DNA from: Cylicocyclus nassatus
Taxonomy: Eukaryota; Nematoda; Chromadorea; Rhabditida; Strongylidae
DNA: 64,000 bases
Direction of reading: 5' to 3'
Assembly (NCBI GenBank): GCA_958299035.1
Contig: CATQJL010000316.1
Span: 26,604,012-26,668,011 of the forward strand
The notes beneath the pieces are model-generated. The model did not search any database and was not told the origin of the DNA. It saw only the letters and a list, made by a program, of their open reading frames with translations. Both the position numbers and the translations under genes were made by a program. The stretch's first letter is position 1. Each line of letters begins with the position of its first letter. Shown one piece after another: positions 56,030-64,000 of the stretch.

Positions 56030-56150
56030 AAACAAGTCACTTGCACATTTTTATAACCCATGTAAGAAAATTCACGGTTTATTGTCGCGGAGAGGGCTCG
56101 CTCTCTCTCCCCCCCCCCCCTCCCTCCCCCCTTAATCCGCCACTAACACA
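56030..56150. repeat. G/C-run repeat T, 3' part
   Basis: CACTTGCACATTTTTATAAC, CCATGTAAG, a C-run and CCGCCACTAACA follow in the order seen at 48106-48226. Confidence 0.55.
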
Positions 56151-58320
56151 TACATAGATAAGTTGCTTCTTTCCTTTTTTTCTGCGTTGGGGACGAAATG
56201 AAGATCAATCTATGTGTACGAGCTATCATCAATGGGTTCCCGTAGCAGATCGCAGTAAATGAAGTGTTGAAATTTAGCGGGATACTGAGTTTATAATTGA
56301 ACGTGGTATGAAACGAAAGCTAACAAATTTAAAAAAAGGTCATTTTACAAGCAACGACATTACTCATCAACGAAAGGAAGATATTTCGTAAGGCGTTAAT
56401 GATATACGTAGTTGACACTGATCATTTTCAAATCTAGATTGTAGCAAATAGAGGAGTTAAAATGATACATAAGGATAAAAGTGAATATATCGTTATCTAA
56501 GTTTCATTGAAAGAACAGTGTATAACTACAATCTTCGCATCAATGATCAAAGTGAGCGCATTTAGTCATTTTCTGAAAGCGGAAGAAAGTCGAGAGTGAA
56601 AGGAAAATGAAAAGCGGTAACTTCCATCGTCATGTACTAGAAAAGTAAGATTTTTTTGTTGTTGTGCATCAAGTATTTTGAAGGGAGTTCCAGTTCAGAT
56701 CTGTAAGACCGAGTAAATCAATTTTTTCTACACCTCTTGAAAATTTCATTATTTTTGCAGCTATCTTTATCTTTAGGGAGTCGTTGAAACCATCTTGCTG
56801 TCCTCTAAAACAAATCATTAGACACCTGCTGATGTTTTTCAAGTTGAAGTAGGCAGCATGTAGCTAGAAGTTGACACATTGGAATTAGTAAAAAGGAAGT
56901 GAACTTCAAAGACAAATCAAGGTGCGGCGCTTTTGAAAAGATGAACAAGTCAGATGCGTCAAATTTGGAGGGCCATCTGACAATAACTAAGCCGCGAAAA
57001 GTCAGAATTCGTTAAAACTGTGCGCAGTAGGGTATCCTATATGATAAACACGATTATTATATACATTTGTAGCTAAAGATAAGATAAAAATTTCTCCCTT
57101 AAACTTACAGAGGCCTTTTTGTGCAAAACGGGTCTCATTTTTGTGATCAGCTGTCGAATACCTCCATAGGCCAAGTTTCAGCAAAACCTGATGCAATCTA
57201 GTAACTTTATCGACTTTTATATCGTTGCTATTGCTCAATCCTCCTCTTTGCAAAGTGGAAAAATCATCTGAAATCCTTTCTTTAAGGAAAGATATAATCG
57301 TTTTCCCTTGCCCATGCAAACGGAAAATGCTGCGAAAATATTGGGTTACGGTAGCATGCCTGATCTACGCTACTATGTAAATCGCGAAAGAAGGCGATAA
57401 GAATATTTATATTTAGTAGACTAAGTTTCATAATTTACATAAAAGTGATTTGAGCCTAACTAGTTCTCTTCAATATGAAATGAAAACGGAAAATTGAATA
57501 AATGGGATTTTGGTGTATTAAGTGCAGAAAGAAGTAGTTACCTCACCTTTGAAACGAAAGCAACATGTTTGAAAATGATGAAAATGACTACCTTCTTGGA
57601 TGGCCCAATATTTGGAAACCTCAAATTCGCTGAAACTTGGCCCACAGGAGTCGCTTGACATTCTAGTTACGAAAGTGATGCTCTTCTGCTTACAGTGATT
57701 TTTTATTACCTTACTGTACGTATATGGCAGGGTAAAACAGCAATGTTCTAGTACTTTACACAGAGCCTATCTGACATTGTTAACGATTATCATGTTATTT
57801 CTAACATCAACTCAATAACGATCCCCCCCTTCATGACTCATTACGACACATTAGGTGTGGCATGCCACATTCTACGCTCGACTCTGCTTATTAACTGGTT
57901 TATATTAATTGGAAATTAAACTTTACAAAAATGTATTCTTTCTGACCACTTTGCAAAACTTGCTCTATGTGACATTTGTGCTCGCGAAGTCTGGTCCGTA
58001 TATGGCAGGGTAAAACAGCAATGTGCGAGACTGTCGCTGCGCTAATTACATGGGAAAAGAGGTTGTGATTACTCGTATCAAACATCTCGGACGTAGTACA
58101 AGTATGAGCCGACAGCAGTACCTTTACAAGCTGCAGCCAACACCAGTATACCAGTTCTCGTTCTTCTGTACTAGCACCAACCTGTCTTGTGTAAAATCTG
58201 TTGCTATTATTTATTGTAAAGCGTGCCAGTGCGCGATGCTCATAAATGGTTCGATGCGCGCCCAAGTTTTGCGGTAACCAAGGCATACTCTGAGCAGCAG
58301 GCATTTCAGTCAGACATATC
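56151..58320. other. Unassigned, with a 28-base direct repeat and an orphan frame
   Basis: GTATATGGCAGGGTAAAACA, continuing GCAATGT, occurs at about 57719 and again at 57998. The minus frame 58361-57900 (153 codons) is the longest in this region and is unrecognised. It includes HIRTRLREHKCHIE, loosely like the Arg-containing part of a GIY-YIG domain, but there is no GIY-YIG core. No gene is claimed. Confidence 0.35.
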
Positions 58321-58835
58321 ATAACCAGAGTTGAGCAAGAGGTCAGGCAGTCCAAAAACAACTTTGAATTGTACGCCCGATTTTCTGTGACTGCACTCTA
58401 CAATCACCCGTAATTTGATGGCTGATTTTGATTTGATAAGCCTATTGAAAAGAGCCCCAAATTTTTCAGGGGTGAGGCGTTCGGCTTTAAATTTCCATGG
58501 TAGCAAGAAGAAGCTATGAGCTCAATATTCATATCGGGAATGGAGTGATTTCTGGATTTTGAAGGCAAGTCAAGGATGTCAGCCGCAAGCCCTCAAAAGC
58601 TCAGGCAGCCTGACTTTTGTGGGGTTGCGTCTGACCTGGTTAACTTTATCATTGAAGAAGCTTATCCACCTTAATCTTATATGATTCGCTAGCACAAACC
58701 TCCGACATTTTACACTGACAATGAGTGTTTGAGCTTGCCTTGACTTGTTCTGGCTTTGTGGTGATTGTGTAGTCAAAGCACTCGAGGTAGAAAACGCGGT
58801 AACTAACGTCTTGACAGCATTTCTTACAAGGAAAG
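58321..58835. repeat. Dispersed repeat Q, copy 2
   Basis: AACCAGAGTTGAGCAAGAGG through AGCATTTCTTACA parallels 31491-32085, including GATTCGCTAGCACAAACCTC. More diverged than copy 1 at the hairpin. Confidence 0.78.
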
Positions 58836-59300
58836 GATACTCGGTGACCGTGGCCATCAGGAATGGGATGTATACCATAAGATGCACCTCGAAATGCTGA
58901 TTCTAAATCTGTGCTCGATATCTGCGAAACGATTTTCTGAAGAAAGTTATGAACTTTTTTTCGTAGGAAATTTGCGTACTTTTGCGTAGTAAAAGTCACC
59001 AAATTCATTCTAGTTTACCGCTTGAAGCTGTTGAAAGGAATTTTAGAAGGTTTACTGTTGTATAACACCTATCTAAATCATATTCAGCACTTGAGAGGGA
59101 AAGAAAAATTTTCATCAATGATTTTCACTATCCGCAGTAACGCAATTTATTCATGAAAAAATAATCATAACTCCATCCAGATCATCGTTTCGCAGATATG
59201 GAAGACAGTTTTTGAACCAGCATCAAAAGGCGCATTTTTTGATATACAAGTCATTATGAATGGCCACGGTCACCAAGTATCCTTCCCTTGTTAGTTGACT
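58829..59300. mobile_element. Family S foldback, well-preserved copy
   Basis: ACAAGGAAAGGATACTCGGT and GACCGTGGCCAT at the left are mirrored by ATGGCCACGGTC and ACCAAGTATCCTTCCCTTGT at the right. ATATCTGCGAAACGATT and AATCGTTTCGCAGATAT-like words pair inside. Confidence 0.75.
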
Positions 59301-59703
59301 TTTTGAAAGTGATATGAATTTCAATTCCTATCATAGATTGACAATGAGAAATACTTCGCTATGAGTGCAGAAACGCTGACTTTTTTCCCTTTATGATGAA
59401 GTTAAGCATGTTTGACAATCATGTTTTTTAGACAATAGTAAACAAGATGTAATAGGTAATGGTTTGAACCTTCTTGAGATATTTAGAACGGCGTATTAAA
59501 ACTTTGGTAAACCTGCGAACTATTACCTTTCGGAAAAACGGATTTTTACTGTTCTTCTGATTCCAGAGCATTACGAGTGTCAGAGACACTGATAAAGCTC
59601 GGACTCCCAAGTCTGAAATCCTGAATGCCAAGTCTTATCGAAAATGCTTATAAAAGTGCTTAAGTATACTTTGCGTATCATGATGCTGACAAACAAACGT
59701 CAC
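59301..59703. other. Unassigned intergenic sequence
   Basis: No gene or element end recognised. Confidence 0.35.
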
Positions 59704-61480
59704 GTGGGCCGGTAGTAATCCCTCCGACCTGGCGGCAGGTCTCGTTGGCAGGTCGTTGGCACCTTTTCCGTGAGGTGGCCAGAAACTAAAACCCCAAATT
59801 TAGGAATTCCCAGGCCTTTTTCCAAAAAATTTCTTGACGAAGATGCCGCCTCGACTCTGTAGAAAGCTCCCTAGAAATCTGCGGTTCTAGAAATCCTCCT
59901 GTAGGAAAATATTTGGAAGCGCAGAAGGAGCTGCCGGCAACTTCGCGATGTCAGTTGCCCGCAACCTGCCGGCAGCTTGTCGAAATCCGCGAGATGGCAG
60001 CTGCCGGCAGGTCAGAGGGCACGGAAAATAGTGTGTTCTTTTGAGAGAGGGAGCTGCCGGCATCTCGACGTGCCCCTACCACGTCGAGGTGGTGGCACCT
60101 TTGCCGACGGCGTCTGTGAGTTTGCGAATTGCGGCGATATCATACAATTTACGTCAGGCGAAAAAATCACAAAACTCTGCTTTCTTCAAAAAACTATCAT
60201 TTTTTCTCATTATATGAGTTCTTCTTTTCTAAAACAACGATTTTCTTACAGAGAAAAAATTTAGTCATGCCTTAGAACTATAAAGAACACTATCTTTTTT
60301 GGTCCCTTCTAAATCTCGTTTGCACCGATTTCGCCCCTCTCTCGCTCATATCAATCAGCTGTTCTTTCAGGTCAAAGTCTCTCACGCAATGTATTGATCC
60401 CTCTTACAGGCGGCCGCTTACCGGTGCCTTCCTCCTATTGCTGGTGCAATCAGTAATGGTTGCCCGAAGTCGAATGGTCAACGGGGTGGCATTTGAAGTT
60501 AACGCACTTAGGTTCGGTCGAGCGTGAGGTATAGGGGCCTGCAGGATCGCGAGAGTCGGACGCGCGTACGGCCTTTGCGCCGCGCACGCCTGATATCGCT
60601 GGGTCGTAGTCGATTAAGGCTAGATAGGTAAGTTTTTTTTTGTTTTTCTTTACATTTCACGCCTTCTTTTCTTTTCAGACGGTGAGCACATGTTGGTGCA
60701 GAGGAGTTTAAGATCAGAATTAAGGTGAGGTGCAGGATTATGCTCAATACGGACTCAATATTGCAGACCTTCCATGCCTGCTGGTTGAGATGTTGGATTT
60801 TCTGTCCTGGCTGCCCTGTTACAGCAAACTGTACTATTTCTACCGTCTATTCTACCTTATCTTGCATATTGCTTGTGATGATGTGATGATGATGACAATG
60901 ATTATGATTGTGATGACGCGCATGATGCAAGATGAGGTAGAACAGACGTTGCAAATAAAACGGAGTTTCGTAACCGGGCAGGCAGGACGAAAAATCGAAC
61001 ATATTCGGACAGCCGGAACAGAAAACTCAACATTCTTCAAAGCAGGGGTGAAAAGTCCACAATATTGGCCCGTATTGAGCATAATCCTGCACCTCACCTT
61101 AATCTAGATCTTAAACTCTACTGCACCAACATATGTTCGCCGCCTGAAAAGAAAAGAAGGCGAGAAATGAGAAGAAAAACAAAAAAAATCTCACCTATCC
61201 AGCCTAAACCGAGTACGACCCAGTGACATACGACGTGCGCGCGCAATGGCCGTACGCACGTCCGACTCTCGCGATCCTGCAGGCCCCTACAGCAGTTTTG
61301 CGGCTGTGTGCGTCATCAAGTTTGATGTGCGAAATGATTGCGCACTAAGGTTACATATAATAATTAAAATCTACAATCACTCCACGAGCTGCCGCCGATG
61401 ATGGCAACTTCCCCGTGATGTGTTCCTACCTGCCGGCATCTTTGATGCCATCAGATAGTGTAGATTACTACGGGCCGTGA
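59704..61480. mobile_element. Element bounded by GGCCCGTAGTAATC ends, with a nested foldback
   Basis: GTGGGCCGGTAGTAATC at the left and GATTACTACGGGCCGTGA at the right are inverted. The left part carries several CTGCCGGCAG words (59930-60065). The same end type bounds 18861-19734. A large foldback occupies 60533-61290. Confidence 0.5.
60533..61290. mobile_element. Foldback with about 230-bp arms
   Basis: AGGGGCCTGCAGGATCGCGA and GAGTCGGACG at the left are mirrored by CGTCCGACTC and TCGCGATCCTGCAGGCCCCT at the right. The inner ends are GGTGAGGTGCAGGATTATGC and its complement near 61078-61100. The centre contains an ATGATG/GATGA-rich tract (60878-60930). The 125-codon frame at 60730-61107 spans the centre and inner arms and is not considered a gene. 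Confidence 0.8.
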
Positions 61481-61831
61481 TGTTTAGGTGACGCATTTTT
61501 CTACAAAACTTGGTATTGACTACTCATGGTCTGCATAGTAACGTATCCACGCAAGAGATTCCCGCAGATGTGTGATTGCAAAAGTCGGAGTGCTCTAAAT
61601 ACTCATTAGTTGCGTGCAATAGATCTGACGTAAAATCCTACACCCTCTCCCTTTTGTGCAAGAAAAAAAATTCGGCAGAGCATAGATCGTGGCAAACGGT
61701 TTCTCTCTCATCGAATAGTCGGAGTAGTTCATGATTACGCAAGATGCACACCCATTTTTTTATGGATGATGCGCACGGCGGAAACGGAGTGTCTAGATAC
61801 TTGTTTGCTTAAACACTGGAATGGCCCATCT
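61481..61831. other. Unassigned intergenic sequence
   Basis: No feature recognised. Confidence 0.35.
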
Positions 61832-62410
61832 TCACGTGATGTGGTACTGTGTACTGTGCTTCTCCAGTGGGAACCACGGGCATCGGCAGGGTGTTGACGA
61901 GCGGAAGAGGTAGGTGAAGCAGTTTTTCGCGATAGATTTCATCTTATGAAGAAGGGGGGGGGTCATGTCTTCGTTTAATAGTGCGACCAGCGACACGTGG
62001 TGTTCACAAAGGTTTCTTCGGCAGTTTTTAAAGGCAGTGTCCGGGCCTTTAAGACCTCGTCTTCCCTTGGCTGGTTCCAGTATTTTGGCTTGCCTGTACT
62101 TCCTGAAATCCTTCTGCAAAGCTGTTCTGCAACTGGCGTTGGCTATCAGTCGCTCGAGATGAATGGCATTCAGATTTGGCCCCAAAAATCTTCTTCTTTC
62201 GAGTGATTTCTTGATGGTCTTCCAAATGCGTTCCAGGTTCCTCTCGTAATTCACTGAGTGCACTCTCCGCAGGCTCGTAATCCTTTTGAAAGCCGGTCGT
62301 AGTCGTACGTTGGGTCCTCCTGGATGGGCCAGTCACAACTTGATATGAGCTCTTCCAGCTTTGTACCATCATAAACGCTTTCATCGTTCTTGCGACACTG
62401 TGACAGACCT
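61832..62410 (-). pseudogene. RTE-type retrotransposon, linker and pre-RT region (decayed)
   Basis: On the minus strand, LEELISSCDWPIQEDPTYDY and DRLSKGLRACGE (about 62360-62270) are followed, after a frameshift, by HLERLIANASCRTALQKDFR and KYRQAKILEPAKG. Then come RRNLCEHHVSLVALLNEDMT and IAKNCFTYLFRSSTP. This is the segment between the endonuclease and the RT palm in RTE-clade elements. The palm itself is missing, and the sequence is cut on the upstream side by the TTCGAAT repeat. Inactive. Confidence 0.82.
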
Positions 62411-62479
62411 TCTTTTCCAGCTTTCGACGTATCTTCGCTCGAAGGAGGCGGTGATCAGAGAATGCAGAAGGATGGAACT

Positions 62480-63280
62480 ACTATACTTGGGTCCGAATCG
62501 AATAGAAATTCGATCATTCGAATAAAACATTTGAATATATTCGTATTCGAAATTCGATATTCGGAGTTCTTCCATTTTCGAATAATACTCGAAACTCGAA
62601 TAATTGAGAAAACGGGGTTTCGAATAAAATTCGAAACTCGAATGATCAAAAAACAGGGTTTCGAATAAAATTCGAAAACTCGAATAATCAAAAAACAGGG
62701 TTTCGAATAAAATTCGAAAACTCGAATAATCAAAAAACGAGGTTTCGAATATTATTCGAAAACTCGAATAATCAAAAAACGGGGTTTCGAATAGATTTTA
62801 TTCGAATGTTTTATTCGAATGTTTTTTCGAATTTGTATTCGAATGTACTCCGTATTCAGATTATTCGACTTTGTTGCAGAGCCAACTGCTGAGCATCAAG
62901 CTCATTTCGTCCGCGTTTTTTTGCAAAACTCGGTAATGCATCTTTTGCATCTGGTATACCTTTGAACTGCATGGAGGGTCGCATTTTTCCGACTGCTTGC
63001 GACACTAAAAAAAATCATATGTGGATTTTAATTGATGTTTTTTCGATCAATGAGATTTTTCGCACTGCTATTGGCACCAAATCAGCAAAGAAGATATCAA
63101 ATTCAAGCTCATGTTCTGAGTTCATACTCAATTGAAGTGCCTTTTTTCTTTTTTTTGCATTGCTCATGCTTGCGGTATGCAAAGCCCACACTAGTGAGCA
63201 CTCTTGCTCGCATAAATTATTGCAAAACTGCCTATTCGTTACCTTGAAGTTTTTTGCGAACTGGTGTATATTGAGTAAAG
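62480..63280. repeat. TTCGAAT-rich dispersed repeat, copy 2
   Basis: Collinear with 24607-24662 plus 26245-27075: ACTTGGGTCCGAATCGAATA, the minisatellite, GAGCCAACTGCTGAG, TTTGAACTGCATGGA, CTATTGGCACCAAAT and CCACACTAGTGAGCA. It lacks the two insertions of copy 1. The 92-codon frames on both strands here come from the tandem units. Confidence 0.82.
62598..62807. repeat. 42-bp minisatellite, five units
   Basis: Each unit runs GAATAATCAAAAAAC, then GGGTTTCGAATAAAATTC and GAAAACTC. Five near-identical units can be laid end to end. The related repeat at 26.3 kb has about two. Confidence 0.85.
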
Positions 63281-63610
63281 GACATCGCAGTTGTAGTGCA
63301 GGATTAGACGGTTTAGATCGCCGTACGCGATTTGCCAGTTAAGAGATGTTTACAGATGTAATAGCAGCTTACCACAAATGTTTAGCGTGTACAACATACT
63401 AAAAAGATAAATGCCCTGCATTCTGTACTTTCAGAATAGGTTTTGGACAATTTGAGTATTGCCATACCACGTCGCCACTGAAATGCCTGCAGTATGCTCG
63501 GGGTTATAGGGGCATTCGTGCTCGCTTCGCGGAGGAAACCACATGCATTCGTCCACGACTAGCTTATACCACACAAGACGAAAGTCTCCGATGAACAGGC
63601 AATGTATCGT
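63281..63610. other. Unassigned intergenic sequence
   Basis: No feature recognised. Confidence 0.35.
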
Positions 63611-63777
63611 AAAGGCCGTCCGCGCTGGGCGCGGAGAGTGCGCAAGGTGTGCACTGCGTGTCACTCCTCTTCCTTCCTGCACTTTCGCCGCCTGTTTTCT
63701 CTGCGTCTCTTTCAGTCATGAACCACCTTCAGTGGACGCAACCGCGTTGCTCTCCGAGCACAGCGCGGACGGCCTAT
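63611..63777. mobile_element. Foldback MITE, AAAGGCCGTCCGCGCTG ends
   Basis: AAAGGCCGTCCGCGCTG at the left pairs with CAGCGCGGACGGCCTAT at the right. GGAGAG/CTCTCC pairs further in. TA flanks are plausible. The start AAAGGC is shared with the MITE at 33563. Confidence 0.72.
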
Positions 63778-64000
63778 AGCATTTGTGGAATTTAAGTACA
63801 TATGTGGCCACCTTATTGCTTCAAAAGATCGCACACCTAGCGCTATGAATCTGAACAGCTCGTTAGGTGCTTACACCAAGTTGCAATGTTTCTCATTTTT
63901 AGATTTTAGCTCCAGCCAATTTTATCTTTACTCTGCTAAACGTCTTTGAAATCTAGTGGAAGTCTGAAAATTAAGGCCTGCTGTCGAACAAAGCCAGTGA
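63778..64000. other. Unassigned window end
   Basis: No feature recognised. Confidence 0.35.

Noticed and set aside
60730..61107. 125-codon frame with a Met/Asp-rich centre
   Set aside because: It crosses the inner arms and simple-repeat centre of a foldback. The repetitive M/D composition comes from the ATGATG tract.
62390..62733. Overlapping 92-codon frames on both strands with repeated FEFYSKPCF-like units
   Set aside because: They are translations of the 42-bp minisatellite, open because the unit length is a multiple of three.
1..64000. CRISPR arrays, rRNA genes, bacterial operons or integrons
   Set aside because: No regularly spaced identical repeats with unique spacers, no rRNA-like sequence and no long bacterial-type reading frames were seen.

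Overview
This window looks like repeat-rich, gene-poor DNA of a eukaryote, most likely a nematode and probably a clade V (strongylid or hookworm-like) species. That placement is an inference. It rests on a spliced gene of the nematode-expanded DUF1647 family, TTTCAG-type splice acceptors including one directly upstream of a start codon as in trans-spliced nematode genes, and the mix of mobile elements: Penelope-like (PLE), RTE, CR1/Jockey-like, BEL/Pao, and many short foldback elements with TTAGG ends. No rRNA, CRISPR or bacterial-type operon is visible.

Layout. Positions 668-6060 form a giant imperfect palindrome. Each 2.1-2.3 kb arm carries the same decayed PLE reverse transcriptase (RT), and the 0.9 kb spacer holds the tail of a further PLE copy. 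From 6.1 to 24 kb there is almost nothing but nested foldback/MITE elements, several with clear TA or TTAA-type target duplications, and one RTE reverse-transcriptase tail at 23.7-24.1 kb. From 24.6 to 27.1 kb a TTCGAAT-rich dispersed repeat is split by a foldback element, which is itself split by a PLE fragment with a recognisable GIY-YIG endonuclease domain. From 27.8 to 30.2 kb lie a BEL/Pao LTR and the C-terminal end of its pol, on the minus strand. From 30.7 to 34 kb there are further dispersed repeats, and at 36.5-37.5 kb a decayed CR1-like RT.

The one gene I can support runs on the plus strand from 38537 to at least 49997, with a probable further exon at 55269-55301. It is a type II membrane protein of the DUF1647 family. 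Six exons join in frame. Two of its introns (6.6 kb and 4.1 kb) are swollen by foldback elements, repeats and tRNA-like sequence. Downstream of exon 6 come an RTE endonuclease fragment (50.4-51.1 kb), a CR1-like RT fragment on the minus strand (51.7-52.3 kb) and two mariner-type elements. From 55.6 kb to the end the window again holds dispersed repeats, large foldbacks, an RTE fragment at 61.8-62.4 kb and a second copy of the TTCGAAT repeat.

Most long open frames in the window are by-products of foldback arms or decayed transposons. Boundaries of non-coding repeats were set by reading inverted or direct similarity by eye and should be taken as approximate unless target duplications are stated.
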